From Gemmatimonadota bacterium (GTDB lineage: Bacteria; Gemmatimonadota; Gemmatimonadetes; Palauibacterales; Palauibacteraceae), in NCBI GenBank assembly GCA_029863105.1, contig JAOTWC010000019.1, forward strand, positions 1 through 12,709: DNA of 12,709 bases, in the 5' to 3' direction. Within the stretch, counting starts at the first letter, position 1. The number at the start of each line of letters is the position of its first letter. The translations under genes and the position numbers were made by a program. Below the pieces are notes generated by a model. That model was not told the DNA's origin and did no database searches. It worked only from the letters and a program-made list of their open reading frames with translations. Shown here piece after piece: positions 6,980 to 12,709 of this stretch.

Positions 6980-8231
6980 GCGACGCCTGCTTCGACTCTG
7001 TGCGGCACCGGAGCCTGCCATCGACGACCCGGAGATTGAACACCTCGCCGATGTCGAACATCCCGATGTTTCGCTTCACCCGCGCCTCCTCATCCAGTGG
7101 CACCGCGTAGCCGCGCGCCAGTGTCCCCAACGGGCTGAGCGCATCCAGTCTGCCGCTCGCACGGGCAGTCCGATCCCGCCGCTGCCGCAAAGCGCCGTGA
7201 ACGCCGGTATCGAGTCCACCGGCTGCGATCCTCGCCCGTTCGCGCCCGCGGCGCGTCCGCCGCCTCAGCTTGTCAATCAGCGTGCCGGCCCGAGCCCGCA
7301 GTTCACCCAGGAGAACATCCGTATCCGGCACAACTGTCTCACCGGCGGCCGATGGCGTAGCCGCGCGGACGTCGGCTACGAGATCGGCGATCGTGATATC
7401 GATTTCGTGCCCGACGGCCGACACGGTCGGGATCGGGCAGGACGCAATCGCTCGCGCCACGACTTCCTCATTGAATGCCCACAGATCCTCGACCGAACCG
7501 CCGCCGCGCGTAAGGATCAACACGTCACACCCTCCGTGACGCACGAGGCGATCCACGGCCGCTGCAATGCTCGCACCGGCGCCCGTTCCCTGAACACGAC
7601 AATCCGAAATCAGCAGCCGCGCCCACGGCGCACGTCGGCGCACGACCGTAAGCACATCTCGCAACGCCGCACCCGACCGGGAGGTGACGATACCGATCCG
7701 ACCGGGAACGCGAGGAAGCGCCCGCTTGCGCTTGGGATCCAGCAGGCCCTCCGCGGCCAGCTTGGCCCTCAGCTTCTCGAACGCCAGGCGCCATAGCCCT
7801 TCGCCCTCGGCCCGCAGCTCGCGCACGACCAGCTGGTAGCTTCCGCGCGCGCCGTACACCGTAGGTTGCCCGAAGGCTGCCACTTTCATGCCCTCCTCCG
7901 GGTGCGCAGGCAGGCGGCTCAAATCCGACCGCCAGATCACACACGATATCTGGGCGGTGTCGTCGCGCAGGCTGAAATAGCAATGGCCCGAGCGGTGGGG
8001 CCGCCAGTTCGATATTTCACCCCCCACCCACAGCCACCCGACCGCGCCCTCCACAAGGCGACGCACGCGCTCGTTGAGCTCGGCTACCGGCAGGGCAGAC
8101 TCGGGCGCACGGCCCGGCTCCGGAGTCGGCTCCGGAGTCAGCGCCGCCGCCGGCTGCGGCGCGGAAGGCTCGGGAGGCGGCGGTTCCTGCGCCGGCGGGC
8201 CGCCGAACAGGGGTATCTGGCCGGCGTTCAC
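6972..8231 (-). CDS. xseA: Exodeoxyribonuclease VII large subunit
   Basis: Catalytic subunit of exonuclease VII, degrading single-stranded DNA in repair and recombination. The 419-residue product has an N-terminal tail (1-47) very rich in Pro and Ala, an OB-fold (about 48-150, with VGGEISNWRPHRSGHCYFSLRD), and the catalytic domain with GRIGIVTSRSGAALRDVL (177-194), TRGGGSVEDLWAFNEE (241-256) and SAVGHEIDITIADLVADVRA (271-290). A shortened helical arm (about 305-365) precedes the C-terminal strand LARGYAV. It is shorter than E. coli XseA (456), mainly in the arm. Start is a GTG 13 nt after the folD stop; its Shine-Dalgarno is weak, but no better in-frame start precedes the OB-fold. The N-terminus reads MNAGQIPLFGG, which resembles a sliding-clamp-binding motif. 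Confidence 0.96.
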   Translation of the reverse strand: MNAGQIPLFGGPPAQEPPPPEPSAPQPAAALTPEPTPEPGRAPESALPVAELNERVRRLVEGAVGWLWVGGEISNWRPHRSGHCYFSLRDDTAQISCVIWRSDLSRLPAHPEEGMKVAAFGQPTVYGARGSYQLVVRELRAEGEGLWRLAFEKLRAKLAAEGLLDPKRKRALPRVPGRIGIVTSRSGAALRDVLTVVRRRAPWARLLISDCRVQGTGAGASIAAAVDRLVRHGGCDVLILTRGGGSVEDLWAFNEEVVARAIASCPIPTVSAVGHEIDITIADLVADVRAATPSAAGETVVPDTDVLLGELRARAGTLIDKLRRRTRRGRERARIAAGGLDTGVHGALRQRRDRTARASGRLDALSPLGTLARGYAVPLDEEARVKRNIGMFDIGEVFNLRVVDGRLRCRTESKQASHE

Positions 8232-8244
8232 GGCCCGGACTTCG

Positions 8245-9132
8245 TCACGCGCCGGCGAGCCTGTCTGCGGCGGTCGCCGTGTTGCTGAGCAACATCGCGA
8301 TCGTCATCGGACCGACGCCCCCGGGAACCGGTGTGATCCAGGAGGCCTTCTCCGCCACCTCGTCGAACGCGACGTCGCCGACGAGCCGGTAGCCCTTCGG
8401 AGCCGACGGGTCGTCCACCCGATTCACGCCGACATCGATTACGACCGTGCCCTCCGATACCATGTCTGCGGTAACCGACTCAGGTCGACCGACGGCGACC
8501 ACCAGCAGTTCCGCCTGCCTGGTGATTGCTCCCAGATCGGCCGTCCGGCTGTGTGCCATCGTGACCGTGGCGTTGGCACAGGGTCCCTTTTGCGACAGGA
8601 TCGCCGCCATCGGACGTCCGACGATGTTCGAGCGCCCGACGATCACGGCGTGCTTGCCCGCCGGGTCGAAGCCGATGTGCTCGAGCATCACCTGGACTCC
8701 GGCCGGTGTGCAAGGTCGGAAGGCCTCCCGGTCCCCACTCGTCATCCGCCCCACGTTGATCGGATGGAATCCGTCGACGTCTTTTTCCGGGCGGATGCGC
8801 TCCATCACCGTTCGCTCGTCGACCTGGGCCGGAAGCGGCAACTGAACGAGAATTCCGTGGACGCCGGGATCCGCATTCCATTCATCCAGGATGGCCAGAA
8901 TCTCGTCCTGCGTGGCCTGCGGCGGCAGTCGCTTGTCGATCGTCCGCATACCGACCTCGTCCGCGGCCCGTTGTTTCATCCCGACGTATACTCTGGACGC
9001 CGGATTTTCCCCCACCAGCATGACGGCGAGGCAGGGCTGGATTCCCGACTCGTTCAGTAGTTCGACCTGCTCGCGAACCGACCTTCTCACCTCAGCCGCG
9101 ATCGCCTTGCCGTCGATGATTTGCGCCGACAC
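8245..9132 (-). CDS. folD: Methylenetetrahydrofolate dehydrogenase / methenyltetrahydrofolate cyclohydrolase
   Basis: Bifunctional cytoplasmic enzyme converting 5,10-methylene-THF to 10-formyl-THF with NADP, supplying one-carbon units for purines and fMet-tRNA. The 295-residue product shows YVGMKQRAADEVG (49-61) with catalytic Tyr49 and Lys53, QLPLP (97-101), KDVDGFHP (117-124) with Asp120, the nucleotide-binding block GRSNIVGRP (166-174) and TPVPGGVGPMT (267-277). All expected residues are present and the length is typical. Start is GTG with a near-perfect GGAGG five bases upstream. It follows the rny stop by 15 nt, and a short inverted repeat overlaps the edge of its Shine-Dalgarno. Confidence 0.97.
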   Translation of the reverse strand: MSAQIIDGKAIAAEVRRSVREQVELLNESGIQPCLAVMLVGENPASRVYVGMKQRAADEVGMRTIDKRLPPQATQDEILAILDEWNADPGVHGILVQLPLPAQVDERTVMERIRPEKDVDGFHPINVGRMTSGDREAFRPCTPAGVQVMLEHIGFDPAGKHAVIVGRSNIVGRPMAAILSQKGPCANATVTMAHSRTADLGAITRQAELLVVAVGRPESVTADMVSEGTVVIDVGVNRVDDPSAPKGYRLVGDVAFDEVAEKASWITPVPGGVGPMTIAMLLSNTATAADRLAGA

Positions 9133-9137
9133 TCACA

Positions 9138-9142
9138 CCTCC
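9138..9142 (-). promoter_or_regulatory. Shine-Dalgarno site for the GTG start of folD
   Basis: GGAGG on the minus strand, five bases before the GTG at 9132. Its first two bases belong to the inverted repeat at 9141-9154. Confidence 0.6.
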
Positions 9143-9154
9143 GCTGTTCAGCGG
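9141..9154 (-). repeat. Short inverted repeat spanning the rny stop and folD ribosome-binding site
   Basis: On the minus strand CCGCTGAACAGCGG is a perfect inverted repeat (5-bp stem with a GAAC loop, or 6 bp with a 2-nt turn). The rny TGA stop sits in the loop region, and the 3' arm runs into GGAGG of folD. It has no T-run, so it is not an intrinsic terminator. A role in tuning folD translation or stabilising the mRNA end is inference. Confidence 0.35.
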
Positions 9155-10719
9155 GCGAAGTTCACCGACCGTGATTCGCGAACGACCACGACCTTGATCT
9201 GGCCCGGATATTGAAGTTCTTCCTCGATCATACGAGCCGTCTGCTCACTGATCTCCGACATCCGATCGTCATCGACTTGCTCGGGCATCACCATCACGCG
9301 GATCTCACGGCCCGCCTGGATCGCATAGACCTTGGCGACGCCCGTGTGTGACCGCGCGATCTCCTCCAATTTTTCGAGTCGCTTCACGTAGAGTTCGAAC
9401 GACTCGCGCCGCGCGCCCGGACGGGCTCCGCTGATCGCGTCTGCCGCGGTGACCAGGAAGGTCTCAGGGTAACGGGCGGGTTCTTCGCCGTGGTGGGCGC
9501 GGATCGCGTTCAACACCGCGTCCTTCTCTCCCACGCGCTTGCACAGATCGTAGCCGATCTCCACGTGGCTCCCCTCCTGGACATGGGTGAGCCCCTTTCC
9601 GATGTCATGCAGCAGACCCATTCGCTTGCAAAGATCGGCGTCGAGGCCGAGCTCCGCCGCCATCGTCGCTGACAGAAGAGCTACCTCGCGTGCATGTGCC
9701 AGCTGGTTCTGCCCATAGCTGGTCCGGAATTTCAGGTTGCCGAGTACGTCTATGAGCTGTCCGTTGAGATCGTGAATGCCGAGTTCATAGAGCAGTTCGT
9801 CGGCGGCTTCACGCATCTTGGCCTTGACGTCCGTCGACGCTTTCTCGACCATCTCCTCGATTCGACCAGGATGGATCCGGCCGTCCGTCACGAGCCGCTC
9901 AAGGGCGATCCGCGCGACTTCACGTCGGATGGGATCGAAGCTCGACAGGATCACCGCCTCGGGAGTATCGTCGACCACGACGTCGACTCCCGTGGCGGCC
10001 TCGAATGAACGGATGTTCCTCCCCTCCCTGCCGATAATCCGACCCTTCATGTCATCGCTCGGCAGGGGAACGACGGAAACCGTAATCTCGGAGGAATGAT
10101 CCACCGCGAGGCGCTGCACGGACATCGCGATGATCTTCCGGGCCTCCCGTTCCGCATCCCGGCGCGCCTGCTCCCGAATCTCACGCACGGTCTGCGCCGC
10201 ATGTGCCCGGGCTTCGTCCTCGATTCCGCTGATCAGCGTTTCGCGGGCCTGTTTGGCGGACATGCCGGCCACCTTCTCGAGGTTGCGCTCGAGCTCAGCC
10301 CCACGCTTCGACAGGCTTGCCTCAGCAGATTCCAGCTTCGAGCGTCGCGCCCCGAGTTCCTCCTCCCGCTCCGCGAGCTTCTCCGCCCGCTGATCGAGCT
10401 GCTCGATCCTCAACCCCATGCTCTCGTCCCGCTCGACGGCTCGCTTTTCAGCCTTCTCGAGCTCTCTACGGCGGCCTTCCAGGTCGGCGAGAGCTTCTTC
10501 CTTGACGCGGTAGCCCTGTTCTTTGGCTTCGAGGGTGGCGGTCCGGCGGATGGTATCTGCTTCCTGGCGCGCCGTCTGGAGGATGGACTGAACTTCAGCT
10601 TCCGACAGCGCCCTCAATCTCGCCGTCCGGCGGGCCTCGAATAGTCTTCCGGCTCCCAGTCCGGCGAGGAGGCCTGCGACGAGCGTTCCGGCTGCTATGC
10701 CGAGAGTAACAGCATCCAT
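9148..10719 (-). CDS. rny: Ribonuclease Y
   Basis: Membrane-anchored endoribonuclease that starts mRNA decay. The 523-residue product has one N-terminal transmembrane helix (about 3-24), a long charged coiled coil (about 30-200), a KH RNA-binding domain with GRIIGREGRN (226-235), and an HD phosphohydrolase domain with QLAHAREVA (His342) and LLHDIG (His371-Asp372), followed by RAHHGEEP. Length is typical for the family. I start at the ATG at 10719, which has CGGAG seven bases upstream; an in-frame ATG at 10737 lacks a ribosome-binding site and would put MRRSRP before the membrane helix. A strong terminator lies 64 nt upstream, so rny is probably the first gene of a separate operon running to recN. 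No clear promoter hexamers were seen in that 64-nt gap. Confidence 0.97.
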   Translation of the reverse strand: MDAVTLGIAAGTLVAGLLAGLGAGRLFEARRTARLRALSEAEVQSILQTARQEADTIRRTATLEAKEQGYRVKEEALADLEGRRRELEKAEKRAVERDESMGLRIEQLDQRAEKLAEREEELGARRSKLESAEASLSKRGAELERNLEKVAGMSAKQARETLISGIEDEARAHAAQTVREIREQARRDAEREARKIIAMSVQRLAVDHSSEITVSVVPLPSDDMKGRIIGREGRNIRSFEAATGVDVVVDDTPEAVILSSFDPIRREVARIALERLVTDGRIHPGRIEEMVEKASTDVKAKMREAADELLYELGIHDLNGQLIDVLGNLKFRTSYGQNQLAHAREVALLSATMAAELGLDADLCKRMGLLHDIGKGLTHVQEGSHVEIGYDLCKRVGEKDAVLNAIRAHHGEEPARYPETFLVTAADAISGARPGARRESFELYVKRLEKLEEIARSHTGVAKVYAIQAGREIRVMVMPEQVDDDRMSEISEQTARMIEEELQYPGQIKVVVVRESRSVNFAR

Positions 10720-10726
10720 AGGCCGA

Positions 10727-10731
10727 CTCCG
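10727..10731 (-). promoter_or_regulatory. Shine-Dalgarno site deciding the rny start
   Basis: CGGAG on the minus strand, seven bases before the ATG at 10719. The alternative ATG at 10737 is preceded by TTAACGATAG, with no such site. Confidence 0.55.
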
Positions 10732-10783
10732 TCGCATCTATCGTTAAGGGATTCCGAACCACGGCTCCCGGTAATTCAGGCAC

Positions 10784-10815
10784 AAAAAATCCGGCGGAAC
10801 TGGCATCCGCCGGAT
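10784..10815 (-). terminator. Strong rho-independent terminator between zapA and rny
   Basis: On the minus strand a perfect 10-bp stem (ATCCGGCGGA and TCCGCCGGAT) encloses a 7-nt loop, TGCCAGT, and runs into six T residues. On the plus strand the hairpin is not followed by T's, so it acts on minus-strand transcripts. It ends the pheT/coiled-coil/zapA transcription unit, or a small RNA encoded just before it, and implies that rny has its own promoter. Confidence 0.92.
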
Positions 10816-10915
10816 CAGGCACCCGCCGTCGACTCCCTGCTCTGGCTCAAACGCCGACACAAATCTGCCGGGACTCTGACCTGCTCGCAAGCCGTCAGGA
10901 ACCCAATTCGGCCTG
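10784..10915 (-). ncRNA. Candidate small RNA downstream of zapA, possibly 6S-like
   Basis: The interval from the last codons of zapA to the terminator folds by eye into a rod. CAGGC (10915-10911) pairs with GCCTG (10820-10816). Next comes an open bubble of 13 and 9 nt. Then TGAC/GTCG, CTTGC/GCAGG and GGTCAGA/TTTGA(G)CC pair, and the rod is capped by CCGGCA/TGTCGG around loop GATTTG (10860-10865). A closing stem, large bubble and long terminal stem are the plan of 6S RNA, and 6S (ssrS) is commonly encoded just after zapA in Gammaproteobacteria and between zapA and rny in Bacteroidota. Against this, the closing stem is short and the total is below the usual 160-200 nt. No convincing promoter was seen (TTGCGA, 17 nt, CAGATT is weak). 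It could equally be a structured 3' UTR. Confidence 0.38.
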
Positions 10916-11218
10916 CGCTGCCCCCCTGTTCAAGGCTTCTTCCACCCTCTCACGAAGATCGCCGATACGCTGATGTACGGTATCGACCTGCTCGTCACGC
11001 GCCGCCCTGGCCTGAAACAGCTCGTCCGTGATCTGCATCGCGGCGAGGATTGCTGCTTTGTGCGGTTCGGACACGCGAGCCGACACATGTACGGCATTGA
11101 CACGCTCATCGACGTACTCCGCACAGGCGCGCGTGTAGTCCTCGCCCGCCTCGGAACGGAGAGCGTATTCTTCCCCGAAAATTGTGACGCGAACCGCCGA
11201 CTTGGATGTGTCGCTCAC
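10895..11218 (-). CDS. zapA: Cell division protein ZapA
   Basis: Small cytoplasmic protein that binds and bundles FtsZ filaments at the division site. The 107-residue product has the N-terminal globular head (VRVTIFGEEYALRSEAGEDY, 9-28), the conserved helix KAAILAAMQITDELFQ (54-69), matching the family's AAL-I-DEL pattern, and a C-terminal coiled coil (about 70-105). Start is GTG with a perfect GGAGG six bases upstream. It lies 13 nt after the coiled-coil gene and is closed by the terminator at 10784-10815. Placement directly downstream of pheT and a coiled-coil gene matches the order known in Bacteroidota. Confidence 0.93.
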   Translation of the reverse strand: MSDTSKSAVRVTIFGEEYALRSEAGEDYTRACAEYVDERVNAVHVSARVSEPHKAAILAAMQITDELFQARAARDEQVDTVHQRIGDLRERVEEALNRGAAQAELGS

Positions 11219-11224
11219 GGCTTT

Positions 11225-11229
11225 CCTCC
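11225..11229 (-). promoter_or_regulatory. Shine-Dalgarno site for the GTG start of zapA
   Basis: GGAGG on the minus strand, six bases before the GTG at 11218, within the 13-nt gap after the coiled-coil gene. It fixes zapA at GTG, although ATG is absent. Confidence 0.65.
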
Positions 11230-11231
11230 GG

Positions 11232-11546
11232 CTAGGATGCCTCGTCCTCCATGACGACCAGACGGCTGCGAATTCGGCCGGCCCGCTGCCGGGCCTCCCG
11301 GATCACCTCGCGCAGTCGTTGGTTCTCTTCCGACAACTCGCCAAGTCGTTCCTCGAGATTCGCGGGCTGGCCCGGCTTGACTCCCGAAGCCTTCAGCGTC
11401 TTCTCGAGTTTGCCACGCCGATCCTCCGCCGTCGCGACGCGCTGACGCATCGCGTCCAGCTCTTCGATCAGCGCACCGACAGCCCGTTCGAGCGCCTCCA
11501 GTTCCCGCGCAACGACCGCGCTGTCAGGATTCCCTGACTCGGACAT
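11232..11546 (-). CDS. Small coiled-coil protein, possible ZapA/ZapB-type division partner
   Basis: Function not recognised from motifs. The 104-residue, highly charged product has no signal peptide or membrane segment. Two heptad-rich helices (about 10-52 and 62-98) are separated by a Gly/Pro break (SGVKPGQP, 54-61). The second contains LEERLGELSEENQRLREVI, a leucine-zipper-like pattern. The ATG at 11546 has GGAGG six bases upstream; a TTG one codon earlier is too close to that site. It overlaps the last 23 nt of pheT and precedes zapA by 13 nt, so all three are co-expressed. Position beside zapA and its coiled-coil build suggest a divisome role like that of ZapB, but this is inference from context only. 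Confidence 0.8.
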   Translation of the reverse strand: MSESGNPDSAVVARELEALERAVGALIEELDAMRQRVATAEDRRGKLEKTLKASGVKPGQPANLEERLGELSEENQRLREVIREARQRAGRIRSRLVVMEDEAS

Positions 11547-12709
11547 CAAGTTCCTCCCTTAGCTTCGTGACGATCCTTTCCACACAGGCCTCGACCTCGC
11601 CATCCGTCAGCGTTCGGTCGGCGGCCCGAAAGACGAGTCGCCATGCGATGCTGCGGCCCCCGTCTGCCGCACCGGCCGCCTCGTAGACGTCGAACACCCG
11701 CAACGACTCGAGCTCGGTCGGCGCTGCGTCTCGAATCGCGGCCTCGACGGACGACGCCGTCACACCCGCCGGAACCAGGAGCGCGAGGTCCCGGCGCGTT
11801 GATGGGTAGGTCGGCAGCTCCCGAAACGGGGCACCACGCCTCAGGCCCACGGCGTTCAGCCGAAACTCAGCCGCGAAGGCCGCACCCGCCCACGGCGGTG
11901 AATCGACCGCGTCCGATCGGATTGCCCCCGCCACTCCCACGAGTGCGTCCCCGTCGAACATGGCGATCCGATCGTCGCCGAGCCAGCCATCCAGCCCGAA
12001 CCCCGGCGTCTCGCCTGCCGGCAATCCAGGGCGCAGGACGACCTCGGGCAGCAGGTCGGATATCTGTTCCGTCACTCCGAGCAGGTCCCAGATATCCGTG
12101 TCTTCGGCCGTCGCACTCCAGTGCTCTGACCGGCTCGCGCCCGTCATTACCAGCGCGACGCGCACTTCCTCGTCGTAGCGATCCCTTACATCGGACTCCG
12201 CTGAGACGGCAGGCAGCCGGCGAAACACCGTTCCGATTTCGAACAGCCGAATCGCCCTGTGACCACGCGAAAAATTGTGCTCGAGACGATCGATCAGCGG
12301 AGGCACGAGGTCCGTCCGAAGAACGGACTCCGTCTCCGACAGCGGGTTCAACAGCTTCACGCAGTCAGCACGGGCCCTCCTCGCCGCCACCATCGGAAGT
12401 CCGCGCGCTTCCAGAAAGCCGCGTGCCGTCAACAACCGCGAGATCCTGTCGCGCCGCAGCCACATCGGGTCGTCCGGCACCGTGGTGGGTCGAAATGACC
12501 TGCTCTCATCGGGAAAGCTCTCATACCCGTACAGGCGCGCCACTTCCTCCAGCAGATCCACTTCCCGCCGCACGTCGTTTCGCCAGGACGGGATGCGCAC
12601 GCGCAATTCCGGTTCGGGCGAATCAGCGCTCGGATCCCCGAACTCGAACCCCAGGGGTTTGAGCAGGCCCACGATCTGCTCGCCCGACAAACGCAGGCCC
12701 AGCACACGT
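11524..12709 (-). CDS. pheT: Phenylalanyl-tRNA synthetase beta subunit, C-terminal half (runs off right edge)
   Basis: Beta subunit of the alpha2-beta2 enzyme that charges tRNA-Phe. About 395 residues are visible; the N-terminal tRNA-binding and B3/4 editing domains lie outside the window. Counting from residue 1 at the GTG codon at 12705 (an internal valine): the end of the B5 domain (1-66) has LSGEQIVGLLKPLGFEF and RIPSWRNDVRREVDLLEEVARLYGYE. The catalytic-like core (about 80-290) has LLNPLSETESVLRTDLVPPL (118-137) and LFEIGTVF (154-161). The ferredoxin-fold anticodon-binding domain (294-393) has LPTYPSTRRDLALLVP. Its 3' end overlaps the coiled-coil gene by 23 nt. No frameshift or missing block was noticed in the visible part. 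Confidence 0.96.
   Translation of the reverse strand, partial: RVLGLRLSGEQIVGLLKPLGFEFGDPSADSPEPELRVRIPSWRNDVRREVDLLEEVARLYGYESFPDESRSFRPTTVPDDPMWLRRDRISRLLTARGFLEARGLPMVAARRARADCVKLLNPLSETESVLRTDLVPPLIDRLEHNFSRGHRAIRLFEIGTVFRRLPAVSAESDVRDRYDEEVRVALVMTGASRSEHWSATAEDTDIWDLLGVTEQISDLLPEVVLRPGLPAGETPGFGLDGWLGDDRIAMFDGDALVGVAGAIRSDAVDSPPWAGAAFAAEFRLNAVGLRRGAPFRELPTYPSTRRDLALLVPAGVTASSVEAAIRDAAPTELESLRVFDVYEAAGAADGGRSIAWRLVFRAADRTLTDGEVEACVERIVTKLREELDVRVRES

Noticed and set aside
6980..7021. 14-codon N-terminal extension of XseB
   Set aside because: It would deepen the overlap with xseA and adds a Ser/Arg-rich stretch. The ATG at 6979 forms a classic stop/start overlap.
6159..7796. Long plus-strand open frame of about 545 codons over ispA, xseB and xseA
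   Set aside because: It lies opposite three unmistakable genes and has a low-complexity Arg/Pro/His-rich composition. It shows no domain and is a by-product of high G+C codon bias on the other strand.
11643..12662. Plus-strand open frame of about 339 codons opposite pheT
   Set aside because: Its product is almost only Arg, Pro, Ser and Ala, with no recognisable motif, and it is antisense to well-conserved pheT domains.
1..12709. CRISPR array, insertion sequence, prophage, toxin-antitoxin or defence genes
   Set aside because: No regularly spaced repeats, transposase-like frames, terminal inverted repeats or defence domains were seen. All supported genes are core or common transport functions.

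Overview
The window looks like a chromosomal housekeeping segment of a high-G+C Gram-negative bacterium. Every gene that can be supported lies on the minus strand, so the map is read from right to left. Third codon positions are strongly G/C, and several genes start with GTG. The order pheT, small coiled-coil gene, zapA, RNase Y is known from Bacteroidota and relatives. Together with the high G+C and the TolC-type outer-membrane channel, it suggests Gemmatimonadota or a related FCB-type lineage. This assignment is an inference from gene order and composition; no marker gene is present to settle it.

Right block (about 10.78-12.71 kb): the 3' part of pheT, a 104-residue coiled-coil protein overlapping the pheT end, and zapA. 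The block closes with a strong intrinsic terminator. The zapA-rny interval before the terminator can fold into a rod with an internal bubble and sits where 6S RNA is often encoded, so a 6S-like RNA is proposed tentatively.

Central block (about 3.28-10.72 kb): rny, folD, xseA, xseB, ispA, nadK, recN. Gaps are 15 nt or less, and xseA/xseB and xseB/ispA overlap, so this is almost certainly one operon. It joins mRNA turnover, one-carbon metabolism, single-strand exonuclease VII, farnesyl diphosphate synthesis, NADP supply and double-strand break repair. A tRNA-Cys (GCA) gene without an encoded CCA follows recN.

Left block (1-3.04 kb): a CAX-type cation/proton antiporter, a 152-nt non-coding gap with TGACG repeats, an RND-type periplasmic adaptor, and the start of a TolC-family outer-membrane factor overlapping it by ATGA. 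The inner-membrane pump would be expected beyond the left edge.

No mobile element, CRISPR array, phage gene or defence locus was found, and I do not claim a new system. The best leads are the zapA-rny RNA candidate, a clamp-binding-like QIPLF motif at the N-terminus of XseA, and the coiled-coil partner candidate next to ZapA.
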